9,105 nucleotides of DNA, from the NCBI GenBank assembly GCA_937975585.1, contig CALJUC010000315.1, positions 1 through 9,105 on the forward strand, read 5' to 3'. This DNA comes from an uncultured Moraxella sp. Its GTDB lineage: Bacteria > Pseudomonadota > Gammaproteobacteria > Pseudomonadales > Moraxellaceae. A program made the translations under genes and the position numbers. The notes under the pieces are model-generated. The model was not told the origin of the DNA. It was given only the letters and a program-made list of their open reading frames with translations, and made no database searches. Positions 1 to 6,350 of this stretch are shown piece after piece; the stretch's first letter is position 1; each line of letters begins with the position of its first letter.

Positions 1-340
1 AGTATACGCCTTCTTCTTTGATTTTACGCATTGCCCCCAGGCTAAAGACCTGAAAGCCACCTGAGTCGGTCAAAATCGGCTTATTCCAGCCCATAAAGTC
101 ATGTAGGCCACCAAATTTATCAATGACGGCTGTTGTAGGGCGTAGCCATAAGTGAAAGGTATTGCCTAAGATAATATGCGCACCAATCTGGTGAATATCA
201 CGGGGTAACATACCTTTAACGGTGCCGTAAGTACCAACCGGCATAAAAGCAGGGGTTTGTACCTCGCCATGGGCAAGATGAACAGTGCCACGACGCGCAC
301 GGCTTTCACCAGTCGCGGTTTTATGTAAAGTAAATTGCAT
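1..340 (-). CDS. tgt: Queuine/preQ1 tRNA-guanine transglycosylase, N-terminal part (cut by window edge)
   Basis: Tgt exchanges guanine-34 of GUN-anticodon tRNAs (Asp, Asn, His, Tyr) for preQ1, the first tRNA-level step of queuosine synthesis. The first 113 residues are present, beginning MQFTLHKTATGESRARRGTV. They carry family blocks FMPVGTYGTVKGM (about 32-44), GAHIILGNTFHLWLRP (53-68) and ILTDSGGFQVFSLG (89-102). Asp92 in TDSGG corresponds to the active-site aspartate of the family. The second catalytic aspartate and the zinc-binding cysteines would lie beyond the window. The start at 338-340 matches the usual N-terminus of about three residues before the first strand. No strong Shine-Dalgarno precedes it, so translation may depend on the small ORF upstream (419-574) or on an unrecognised site. 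It is the last visible gene of the minus-strand queuosine block. Identity is very secure; only completeness is unknown. Confidence 0.97.
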   Translation of the reverse strand, partial: MQFTLHKTATGESRARRGTVHLAHGEVQTPAFMPVGTYGTVKGMLPRDIHQIGAHIILGNTFHLWLRPTTAVIDKFGGLHDFMGWNKPILTDSGGFQVFSLGAMRKIKEEGVY

Positions 341-388
341 AATATTTAATGAATAACTCAAGTTAAGAACAGTGGGAAAATGGGATAA

Positions 389-414
389 GCAAATCAAGTC
401 ATTGCTTGATTTGC
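389..414 (-). terminator. Perfect 10-bp inverted repeat between the small ORF and tgt (possible attenuator or processing hairpin)
   Basis: GCAAATCAAG (389-398) and CTTGATTTGC (405-414) are perfect reverse complements around a 6-base loop. The hairpin lies 5 bases downstream of the small ORF stop on the minus strand and about 49 bases before the tgt start. The sequence after it on that strand has only interrupted T runs, so a complete intrinsic terminator is doubtful. A partial terminator, an mRNA-stabilising hairpin or a processing site fits as well. Confidence 0.5.
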
Positions 415-418
415 CCAA

Positions 419-574
419 TCAGCGGCCAAGTCGGTTGAAAAAACTACTCGCTAAGCGATAAAAACGACCATGAAAATACGATTTATGCTGGTGTTTACCC
501 AAAAACTTCAGCGCATAATGGCGTATCGCATTCATGGCTTCTTTTTTTAGCACAGTGGTGATAGTACGACGCAT
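419..574 (-). CDS. Small basic protein, 51 residues, function unknown
   Basis: An ATG at 572-574 opens a 51-codon frame ending at TGA 419-421. The product begins MRRTITTVLKKEAMNAIRHY and ends RLASSFFNRLGR. It is strongly basic (many Arg, Lys and His, only one Glu and no Asp), has no cysteine, no signal peptide and no convincing membrane segment, and could form one or two amphipathic helices. Support for a real gene is an AGGGG ribosome binding site at 581-585 with 6-base spacing, an extended -10 promoter at 612-620, and its fit between queA and tgt on the same strand. I recognise no family. The composition could suit nucleic-acid or membrane-surface binding, but that is only inference. The alternative is that the stretch is an untranslated tgt leader. 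Confidence 0.6.
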   Translation of the reverse strand: MRRTITTVLKKEAMNAIRHYALKFLGKHQHKSYFHGRFYRLASSFFNRLGR

Positions 575-577
575 GAT

Positions 578-595
578 AAACCCCTAGCTGGGTTC
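578..595 (-). promoter_or_regulatory. Hairpin that overlaps the small ORF's ribosome binding site
   Basis: On the minus strand AACCC (590-594) pairs with GGGTT (579-583) around the loop AGCTAG, with a possible G-U pair extending the stem. The AGGGG Shine-Dalgarno (581-585) lies largely in the 3' arm, so the fold would hide it. The stem is short, so regulation is only possible, not shown. Confidence 0.35.
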
Positions 596-611
596 AAGTT
601 AACAAATGGTT

Positions 612-620
612 ATTATATCA
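612..620 (-). promoter_or_regulatory. Extended -10 promoter upstream of the small ORF and tgt
   Basis: On the minus strand the sequence TGATATAAT gives a perfect TATAAT (612-617) with the TGN extension (618-620). No good -35 lies 17 bases upstream, which is tolerated by extended -10 promoters. Transcription would start near 605, giving a short leader of about 30 bases before the small ORF. This suggests the small ORF and tgt can be expressed independently of queA. Confidence 0.55.
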
Positions 621-666
621 GGTTTAACCTTCAAATAAGTACCAAAAAATCACCTTGGCTTAGGGC

Positions 667-1722
667 TTAAGCCTTATCGAGTAGCATCGCATCGCCATAG
701 CTAAAAAAACGGTATTGATGGGCAATGGCGTGTTGATAAGCGTCCTTAATCGGTTGCTGGCCAGCAAATGCCGAAACGAGCATTAACAAGGTTGACTTGG
801 GTAAATGAAAATTGGTAATCAAGCGGTCAATCACACCAAATCGAAACCCTGGATAAATAAAAATATCGGTATCACCTGACCAAGCTGATACATTGGGCTG
901 CTCAAAACTGGCGGTTTTTTGAAAAGCCGTTTCTAGCACACGGGTAACGGTGGTACCAACGGCGATGACTCGACCACCACGTGCTTTGGTTTGGTTAATC
1001 AGGTCTGCGGTGGCTTGTGGTAACTCCGCGTATTCGCTGTGCATTTTGTGATTGAGGATATCATCAGTTTTGACGGGCGCAAAAGTTCCGGCACCCACGT
1101 GCAACGTAACAAATGTGGTCTGCACACCTTTATCCGCTAAGCGCTGCAAAATCGCTTCATCAAAATGTAGACTTGCGGTGGGCGCGGCGACACTGGCTAG
1201 CTTGTTTGGGTCATGGAACACGGTTTGATAACGGGTTTCGTCATTGTCATCAGCATGGCGTTCAAAGTAAGGCGGAATCGGCAATTCACCGTATTGATTG
1301 AGCACGGGCAAAATCGCTTGGTCAAACTGTAAGATAAATAAATTATCCACCCGACCCGTCACTGTGGCTTGCGCATTTTTATCCGCTAACAACAAGGTCT
1401 GTCCGGCTTTAGGGGCTTTGCTGGCGCGTACATGGCACAAAGCGGTGGTTGGGTCTTCTGGCAATATGCGCTCGACCAAGACTTCAACTGCGCCGCCGGT
1501 GTCTTTTTGCCCGAATAAACGCGCTTTCATGACTTTGGTATCATTAAAGACAATTAAATCACCTTGATTGAGCAAATCCGGCAACTCGGTAAATAGATGA
1601 TCTTCCGCCTTGCCTGTTGTCGGTACATATAACAACCGTGAGGCTGAGCGCTCTGCCAATGGATAGCGGGCAATGAGCTGTTCAGGTAGCGCATAATCAA
1701 AGTCATTGAGGGTCAAGGTCAT
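667..1722 (-). CDS. queA: S-adenosylmethionine:tRNA ribosyltransferase-isomerase
   Basis: QueA transfers and isomerises the ribosyl part of S-adenosylmethionine onto preQ1-34 in tRNA to give epoxyqueuosine, acting between Tgt and QueG. The 351-residue product is close to the usual length of about 350. Recognisable blocks are ELPE-like YALPEQLIARYP (10-21), GDLIVFNDTKVMKARLFG (54-71), SVAAPTASLHFDE (177-189), TLHVGAGTFAPV (206-217), HKMHSEYAELP (225-235), RVIAVGTTVTRVLE (251-264) and YPGFRFGVIDRLITNFHLP (290-308). The common AAPTAGLHF block reads AAPTASLHF here (Ser184). The ATG at 1720-1722 gives a standard N-terminus, although its Shine-Dalgarno is weak. Only 29 bases separate it from the thioesterase gene upstream, so the two are probably cotranscribed from the promoter at 2338-2366. 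The stop codon sits in a 10-bp palindrome (664-673). Confidence 0.97.
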   Translation of the reverse strand: MTLTLNDFDYALPEQLIARYPLAERSASRLLYVPTTGKAEDHLFTELPDLLNQGDLIVFNDTKVMKARLFGQKDTGGAVEVLVERILPEDPTTALCHVRASKAPKAGQTLLLADKNAQATVTGRVDNLFILQFDQAILPVLNQYGELPIPPYFERHADDNDETRYQTVFHDPNKLASVAAPTASLHFDEAILQRLADKGVQTTFVTLHVGAGTFAPVKTDDILNHKMHSEYAELPQATADLINQTKARGGRVIAVGTTVTRVLETAFQKTASFEQPNVSAWSGDTDIFIYPGFRFGVIDRLITNFHLPKSTLLMLVSAFAGQQPIKDAYQHAIAHQYRFFSYGDAMLLDKA

Positions 1723-1751
1723 AAGGGATTAGTTCTCGTTAATTACAAAAA

Positions 1752-2306
1752 TTAAGCTTGTTCAGCAGTCGGAAAGGGGCGTAGTTTATCGGCATCAATC
1801 CAAGCTTGTACCCACGCATCAGGCGGCATGGTCAAACCATTATAGCCCAAGGTATCTAAGACTTTCGCGGTTGGCATTACTTTACCAGTCATGATATTCG
1901 TTACGCCCGTACGCAGCAATGCTGAACAGGTCGCCTGACCGTTGACCCACATACTTTGGTCAATATAAATCCAACGCTCGTCAATAGCGACAACACGAGT
2001 CTTAATCGTGACTTTGTCCATAAGGCGGACGCGTTTACGGTACTGAATACTACTACCAGCCACCACCAAGCCCCAACGGTTTTTAATCAACTGCTTGGCC
2101 AAGCCAGCACGAATGGCAAAGTCATTACGCCCTAAACCAAACAAGGTAAAGATACGCCCGTTATTCATCTCAAAAAAATTATCAATATCACTGATATTGG
2201 CGGTCGTGGTAATTTCGCCAACATCGGTTAAGGTCAAGCTGTGGCCTTGACGGTGTTTTACCACACTTTTAATCATGTTGGTGCCAAGGCGAATAAATGG
2301 ATACAT
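1752..2306 (-). CDS. Hot-dog-fold acyl-CoA thioesterase-like protein (4HBT/THEM6-like)
   Basis: The 184-residue product resembles the 4-hydroxybenzoyl-CoA thioesterase superfamily branch often annotated as acyl-CoA thioesterase or THEM6-like. Visible signatures are MYPFIRL at the start, then DIDNFFEMNNGRIFTLFGLGR (about 40-60, with Asp40, Asp42 and the EMNNGR motif near the expected active site), RWGLVVAGSSIQYRKRVRLMDKV (77-99) and IYIDQSMWVNGQATCSALLRTGV (113-135). Its acyl substrate cannot be read from the sequence. The frame is open upstream to 2393, but I chose ATG 2304-2306 because family members start with MYPFIRL, a GAGAG ribosome binding site lies just upstream, and a strong promoter (2338-2366) falls inside the longer version. 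It sits 29 bases before queA. No direct role in queuosine synthesis is known to me; the link may be purely positional. Confidence 0.85.
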   Translation of the reverse strand: MYPFIRLGTNMIKSVVKHRQGHSLTLTDVGEITTTANISDIDNFFEMNNGRIFTLFGLGRNDFAIRAGLAKQLIKNRWGLVVAGSSIQYRKRVRLMDKVTIKTRVVAIDERWIYIDQSMWVNGQATCSALLRTGVTNIMTGKVMPTAKVLDTLGYNGLTMPPDAWVQAWIDADKLRPFPTAEQA

Positions 2307-2337
2307 AGTAGCTCTCAAGCGACAGAAAATGAGGGTT

Positions 2338-2366
2338 ATTATAAGGAAAATAACATGCCTAGGCAA
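2338..2366 (-). promoter_or_regulatory. Sigma-70 promoter for thioesterase-queA, with a palindrome over the -35
   Basis: On the minus strand TTGCCT (2361-2366), a 17-base spacer and a perfect TATAAT (2338-2343) form a strong sigma-70 promoter. Transcription would start near 2331, about 25 bases before the chosen thioesterase start at 2306. The 10-bp palindrome TGCCTAGGCA (2356-2365) covers most of the -35 and would be well placed for a repressor, although no regulator is identified. Confidence 0.65.
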
Positions 2367-2450
2367 AAACCCATCCTGTATCAAAGTATGCACTTAGCGT
2401 TTACAGATTAAGCGTCTATCAAGCGTTTTAGGGCTTGAGTGGCGCATATA

Positions 2451-3677
2451 TCAGGTGTGTTTCGTTTGGTCTTGCTTGCCTTGCTGTTTCGCATACTGAT
2501 TCGCAAGTGCCCAATCAATATGTTGTTGCGCATTGTCCCCCAAGCTTGGGCGTTTGGCGATTAACGCTTCGATAATGTGCTCACTAAATGGCGCATTTCC
2601 CAAGGCGACCGCGACATTACGCATAAAATTTTGATACCCCGTACGTCGTAGCGGACTGCCTTCGGTATTGCCTAAGAACGTGGTTTCATCCCAAGCCCAT
2701 AACTCCAGTAAACTTAGCTTATCCAAGTCATGACGTGGGTCAAAATCATTAATAGTGGCAAGTTTGGCAAACTTGTTCCACGGGCAAATCAGTTGACAAT
2801 CATCACAGCCAAATACGCGATTACCGATTTTATCACGCAATGCAAGTGGAATTGCGCCCTCTAGTTCGATGGTCAAGTATGAGATACATAGACGTGCATC
2901 GACTGCGTAGCCACCACTGGACGTCGGTTGAATCGCTTGGGTTGGGCAGACATCAATACAAGCACGACAACTACCGCAATGCGATAGGGTCACCGTACCC
3001 TCAGCTTGTGTTGGGGGCAATGGCACACTGGTAAATAGCTCACCCAATACGAATAACGAACCGGCCTCACGATTAATCAATAAGGTATGCTTACCTGTCC
3101 AACCCAATCCCGCTTGCTCTGCCAAAGCGCGTTCAAAAATCGGCGCTGAATCGCTAAACGGGCGAAATATAAACCCCTCGGCATAGTCAGGGTAGTCAGA
3201 TTTGAGCTTATCATACAGTCGCGTGGCGAGTGTTTTTAGCCGTCCACGCATGATTTTGTGATAATCACGGCCACGGGCATAGCGTGCGATAATGCCATGA
3301 TTGGGTCGTTCATTATCCGGTATGCAGCGGCGCGGTGGCGGTTCAACACTATAATCTAGGCGCACGCTGATAATGCTTTGCGTCCCCTCAACGAGCAAGG
3401 CAGGGTTGGCGCGTTTATCATGGTTTTGCTCAAAAAACGCCATATCACCTTGTTTGCCATCAGCGAGCCAATCTTGTAGTGCATTAAGTTGCTTGGCAAA
3501 AATTGGATGATCTGGGCGTACCACACCACAAGCGGCAAACCCCAATGCACGCGCTTCATCAGCCAACCAGTGATTTAACGCCACTAACTTAGCATCAGCG
3601 GGCAATAGGCCAGTAGATGGGCTATGGGTTAAATGGGGTGATAAACCACTATACATAGACGAATTAATCGCTGTCAT
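2451..3677 (-). CDS. queG: Epoxyqueuosine reductase
   Basis: QueG reduces epoxyqueuosine to queuosine in tRNA, the last step of the pathway, using cobalamin and two [4Fe-4S] clusters. The 408-residue product carries all eight expected cysteines: C234, C237, C240 and C244 in CGSCRACIDVCP, C264 in CISYLTIE, and C291, C294 and C298 in CDDCQLICPWN. The block FSDSAPIFERALAEQAGLGWTGK (175-196) holds Asp176, which corresponds to the proposed proton-donor aspartate of the family. Homology begins only near residue 30, so the N-terminus is about 25-30 residues longer than in many homologues. Neither ATG 3675-3677 nor the in-frame ATG 3654-3656 has a clear Shine-Dalgarno, and I kept the first because of its promoter spacing. 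It is divergent from nnr, as the E. coli pair also is. The next gene on its strand starts 144 bases downstream and has its own promoter. Confidence 0.96.
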   Translation of the reverse strand: MTAINSSMYSGLSPHLTHSPSTGLLPADAKLVALNHWLADEARALGFAACGVVRPDHPIFAKQLNALQDWLADGKQGDMAFFEQNHDKRANPALLVEGTQSIISVRLDYSVEPPPRRCIPDNERPNHGIIARYARGRDYHKIMRGRLKTLATRLYDKLKSDYPDYAEGFIFRPFSDSAPIFERALAEQAGLGWTGKHTLLINREAGSLFVLGELFTSVPLPPTQAEGTVTLSHCGSCRACIDVCPTQAIQPTSSGGYAVDARLCISYLTIELEGAIPLALRDKIGNRVFGCDDCQLICPWNKFAKLATINDFDPRHDLDKLSLLELWAWDETTFLGNTEGSPLRRTGYQNFMRNVAVALGNAPFSEHIIEALIAKRPSLGDNAQQHIDWALANQYAKQQGKQDQTKHT

Positions 3678-3706
3678 GACAAAAACACGCTACAATAAAG
3701 CCAGTA

Positions 3707-3715
3707 ATTATAACA
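3707..3715 (-). promoter_or_regulatory. Extended -10 promoter for queG
   Basis: On the minus strand TGTTATAAT gives a perfect TATAAT (3707-3712) with a TG extension (3713-3715). No convincing -35 is visible. Transcription would start near 3700, about 23 bases before the queG ATG. I could not identify a good plus-strand promoter for nnr in the same 107-base divergent spacer. Confidence 0.5.
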
Positions 3716-3784
3716 AATTGTGGCGAAGGCTACGTGGTGTAAGCCAGTTTTTAGCGATAAATAATAACGATAGGAAATTAACTC

Positions 3785-5431
3785 ATGTCTTTTTTGCCAT
3801 CAAATCATCATACACCTCATACAACCCATACAATATCATCAACCTCACGTTTATTAGCGAGTGCGGTGCCGTGTTATCTACCTGCGCAAATTTATCAATT
3901 AGAGCATGCTTGGTTTGAGCATAGCCAAAGCTTTGGCCTGATGCAGCAAGCCGCGTGGCAAATGGCAAATTATCTGCCCAAGCAATTAGATTTCAGCTTG
4001 GCAAGCCCAACGGTACTCGTCGTGGTCGGCAGTGGAAACAATGGCGGTGATGGTTGGATGCTCGCTAAATATTTAACCCAATTATGGCCACATTGGCAAG
4101 TTCAGGTACTGCAAGTTGCCGCACCCAGTACAGTGGATGCTAAACGCGCACAGCGTTTATTCGATGGTGAGGTGATGACCTTTGAGCAGTGGGCGGGTGC
4201 GACACAGCGAGGGTTGCCTTATCATATCGATATGATTGTTGATGCATTATTTGGCATTGGCTTAGATCGCAAACCAAGTGGCAATTATCAAGCGATGATT
4301 GAGTGGGTTAATCACTATAAACGCCAATTTAAGCAATGTCAGGTAGTGAGCATTGATGTACCCAGTGGGTTAAATGCGACAACTGGGGCAGTATATGATA
4401 AAGTTGCCATTCAAGCTGATATCAGCTTATGCCTAATCGCACGTAAAGCGGGGCTACATCTACAAGATAGTAAAGACTATGTTGGCAAAATCATTGATTT
4501 GCCATTGGTGCCTGTCGCACTCGATAATCAAAAACTTACGCCCACACTTTATCATCACTGCATTTTACCTACTATCGCCAAACGTCCCCACAATAGCTAT
4601 AAGGGCAGTTATGGCCATGTGTTGGTGATTGGTGGTAATCGCTTGGATACGGGGATAAATCAAGGCCAAGGCATGGCTGGGGCTAGCTTACTCACCGCAA
4701 GCACAACGTTTGCTATGGGGGCAGGTAAGGTGACCGTGGCATGTCATTCAGATTTTCATCCCGCGATTATCACAGCGCTACCCGATGCCATGACCGCTGA
4801 TTTACATCATATTGACTCAGTCAATGCCTTGATTGGCCAGGTGGATGTTGTGGTGTTAGGCATGGGTTTTGGGCGTGATGAAACCAGTTTTGATTTGTTT
4901 GATAGCTATCTAGCGACGACCTTGGCGCAAGATAAAACTTGTGTCATTGACGCCGATGGGCTGTATCATCTGCCGAATATCAGTGATTATCGTTTGATTG
5001 ATTTGAAAAATAGCCAACGCTGCTACTTTACCCCGCATTCGGGTGAGGCAGCCCGATTGTTAGGCATTGATTATCGACAAGTTGATCAGGACAAGCTAGC
5101 GGCTATTGCCCAATTGCAGGCCAAATTTGGCGGCACTTGGTTGATTAAAGGTGCGACTACCTTAGTCCACGAACATGGACTATTACATAGTTGTGGGTTA
5201 GGCAATGCGGGCATGGCGACAGCAGGAATGGGGGATTGCTTATCGGGTGTGGTGGCAGGACTATTAGCCCAACAGTTAATATTGGGGCTAGATTATCCGC
5301 TGTTATCAGCCGTACTTATTCATGCGCAAGCGGGGGATAGGTTGGCACAGCAAGTGGGTGAGTATGCCTTATCAGCGAACGCCATGTCAAAGGCGATTGG
5401 TAATGTCATGCAAGCATTAAACTTAAGTTAA
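3785..5431 (+). CDS. nnr: Bifunctional NAD(P)HX epimerase / ADP-dependent NAD(P)HX dehydratase
   Basis: This cytoplasmic repair enzyme restores damaged NADH and NADPH hydrates: the N-terminal domain interconverts the R and S hydrates and the C-terminal domain dehydrates the S form with ADP. The 548-residue product has an N-terminal YjeF_N domain (about 30-240) with VVVGSGNNGGDGWMLAKYL (79-97), VDALFGIGLDR (152-162) and VVSIDVPSGLNATTG (187-201). A C-terminal ribokinase-like domain (about 268-545) has SYKGSYGHVLVIGG (271-284), CVIDADGLYHL (386-396), FTPHSGEAARLLG (415-427) and GNAGMATAGMGDCLSG (473-488), where Asp484 is the expected catalytic base. Both domains look intact. It is about 30 residues longer than E. 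coli Nnr, from a Ser/Thr/His-rich N-terminal tail and a small insertion near 285-297. The start has an AGGAAA ribosome binding site about 9 bases upstream. The E. coli partner tsaE does not follow; a terminator does. Confidence 0.96.
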   Translation: MSFLPSNHHTPHTTHTISSTSRLLASAVPCYLPAQIYQLEHAWFEHSQSFGLMQQAAWQMANYLPKQLDFSLASPTVLVVVGSGNNGGDGWMLAKYLTQLWPHWQVQVLQVAAPSTVDAKRAQRLFDGEVMTFEQWAGATQRGLPYHIDMIVDALFGIGLDRKPSGNYQAMIEWVNHYKRQFKQCQVVSIDVPSGLNATTGAVYDKVAIQADISLCLIARKAGLHLQDSKDYVGKIIDLPLVPVALDNQKLTPTLYHHCILPTIAKRPHNSYKGSYGHVLVIGGNRLDTGINQGQGMAGASLLTASTTFAMGAGKVTVACHSDFHPAIITALPDAMTADLHHIDSVNALIGQVDVVVLGMGFGRDETSFDLFDSYLATTLAQDKTCVIDADGLYHLPNISDYRLIDLKNSQRCYFTPHSGEAARLLGIDYRQVDQDKLAAIAQLQAKFGGTWLIKGATTLVHEHGLLHSCGLGNAGMATAGMGDCLSGVVAGLLAQQLILGLDYPLLSAVLIHAQAGDRLAQQVGEYALSANAMSKAIGNVMQALNLS

Positions 5432-5464
5432 ACGTCACATACCGGATAAATAAAATTTTTTATA

Positions 5465-5495
5465 AAAAAAGGGCTATCACTGTCAGCCCTTTTTT
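5465..5495. terminator. Bidirectional intrinsic terminator between convergent genes
   Basis: AAAAAAGGGCT (5465-5475) pairs with AGCCCTTTTTT (5485-5495) around the 9-base loop ATCACTGTC. The GGGCT core, with A residues on one side and T residues on the other, works in both directions. It would end nnr from the left and the DUF4124 gene from the right, which fits its place between the two convergent stop codons. Confidence 0.92.
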
Positions 5496-5522
5496 ATCTA
5501 GCCTAAATCCATACCTAGGTCA

Positions 5523-5993
5523 TTATTTACAATATTGTTTAAGCGCTTGGGCGACTTTGTCACGGCGTAATTCAATCTCACGTGAATCTAAGTATTTGCG
5601 CTCACCATTGGCATCCATTTCAAACACACGACCGCCGACATTTAAGTTAGCCAAATTGTTTTGTAATGACTTACAACGTTCCTGGTCTTGTTGCTGTTGT
5701 TGTAGCTTGTTTTGCGTTTCAAGTTCAGCGATACGTTGTTGTTCAGGCGATAAAGGGGCAGCGGTTGGCGCGCCTGCCTGACTTGTAGGGGCAGCAGCAG
5801 CCGGTGAGTTTAATTCACGGGTGTTAATAACCTGTACTTTTTTTAAACTAACCCCATTGGTGGGTGCATACTGGCTATAATGCGGTACCCCATTGCTGTC
5901 AGTCCATTTATAATAAGTGGCCGCATTTAGCCCACTGTTGGATAGTAGCAGACTTGGTAATACAACAAGTAGTGTCAAGACCGGTTTTAACAT
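5523..5993 (-). CDS. Secreted DUF4124-domain protein
   Basis: The 156-residue product starts with a classical signal peptide (MLKPVLTLLVVLPSLLL, then SNSGLNAA) with likely cleavage after Ala24 or Ala25, so it should be exported to the periplasm. Immediately after is the DUF4124 signature TYYKWTDSNGVPHYSQYAP (26-44). A flexible Ala/Pro/Thr-rich linker (about 62-82) follows, then a Gln-rich probable coiled coil with a five-glutamine run (about 84-106). The C-terminal part contains RCKSLQNNL and VGGRVFEMDANGERKYLD, and ends QYCK. The two cysteines, near 107 and 155, are the only ones in the mature protein and could form a disulfide. The molecular function of this widespread proteobacterial family is not established. 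A GGGGAT ribosome binding site lies about 7 bases before the start. Confidence 0.88.
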   Translation of the reverse strand: MLKPVLTLLVVLPSLLLSNSGLNAATYYKWTDSNGVPHYSQYAPTNGVSLKKVQVINTRELNSPAAAAPTSQAGAPTAAPLSPEQQRIAELETQNKLQQQQQDQERCKSLQNNLANLNVGGRVFEMDANGERKYLDSREIELRRDKVAQALKQYCK

Positions 5994-6029
5994 TCACATC
6001 CCCACAATCGATAAACAGATGGGCGTTAG

Positions 6030-6057
6030 ATTAGCACAGCTACATTAAAGTTGGCAA
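6030..6057 (-). promoter_or_regulatory. Promoter of the DUF4124 gene
   Basis: On the minus strand TTGCCA (6052-6057, five of six matches) is followed after 16 bases by GCTAAT (6030-6035, four of six), preceded by a TG that makes an extended -10. Transcription would start near 6023, about 30 bases before the ATG. Confidence 0.5.
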
Positions 6058-6081
6058 AGTATTATGATGAACGCGATTGCG

Positions 6082-6107
6082 CGTGCTATAAAACACGTGC
6101 TATAAAA
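6082..6107. repeat. Tandem 12-bp direct repeat with 14-base period
   Basis: CGTGCTATAAAA occurs at 6082-6093 and again at 6096-6107, separated by CA. The junction creates the palindrome CACGTG. A 5-bp hairpin (6071-6084, ACGCG and CGCGT around ATTG) overlaps the first copy. It may be a local duplication or a paired protein-binding site. It lies just upstream of the DUF4124 promoter and far upstream of ilvI. Confidence 0.6.
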
Positions 6108-6249
6108 TGTGACGAGTCGCTAAAAAAACCAAAATCTCTAAAAATAAGAAAAAATTGAGAATATATATAACGAGAAGTTATGAGTACTTGAGACTTTTTT
6201 TGCTTGACTTTAGTGGTAAAAAGCGACAAGATAAAACCGTCTACTGGTC

Positions 6250-6279
6250 AATAACAAAAGATTATCGTCATTTGTTATT
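6250..6279. repeat. Perfect 9-bp inverted repeat in the ilvI upstream region
   Basis: AATAACAAA (6250-6258) and TTTGTTATT (6271-6279) are exact reverse complements around 12 bases. The half-site centres are 21 bases apart, two helical turns, as expected for a dimeric regulator on one face of the helix. Being AT-only it is weak as an RNA hairpin, so an operator is more likely than a terminator. Confidence 0.5.
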
Positions 6280-6320
6280 TGGTGATTAGGGTCATAGGAA
6301 TTGATCTTAACCTGCCTTTG

Positions 6321-6350
6321 TTGTGAAGCCTAGCTGATTTTCAATATAAA
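6321..6350 (+). promoter_or_regulatory. Candidate distal promoter for ilvIH
   Basis: TTGTGA (6321-6326, four of six) is followed after 18 bases by TATAAA (6345-6350, five of six). If used, the ilvI transcript would have a leader of about 310 bases that includes the mini-ORF at 6466 and the complementary segments at 6600-6640. It lies about 40 bases downstream of the inverted repeat at 6250-6279. Confidence 0.35.

Noticed and set aside
2307..2393. Longer thioesterase with a hydrophobic N-terminus starting at 2393
   Set aside because: A strong promoter lies inside this stretch and homology begins at the internal MYPFIRL, so the hydrophobic run is translated promoter DNA rather than a signal peptide.
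3678..3784. preQ1 riboswitch or other RNA switch upstream of queG
   Set aside because: The predicted leader is only about 23 bases long and I see no preQ1-type pseudoknot. These are also late-pathway genes, not the usual targets.
6064..6105. Mini-ORF MMNAIARAIKHVL as an ilv leader peptide
   Set aside because: It is about 570 bases upstream of ilvI, no attenuator follows, and much of it is made by the tandem repeat.
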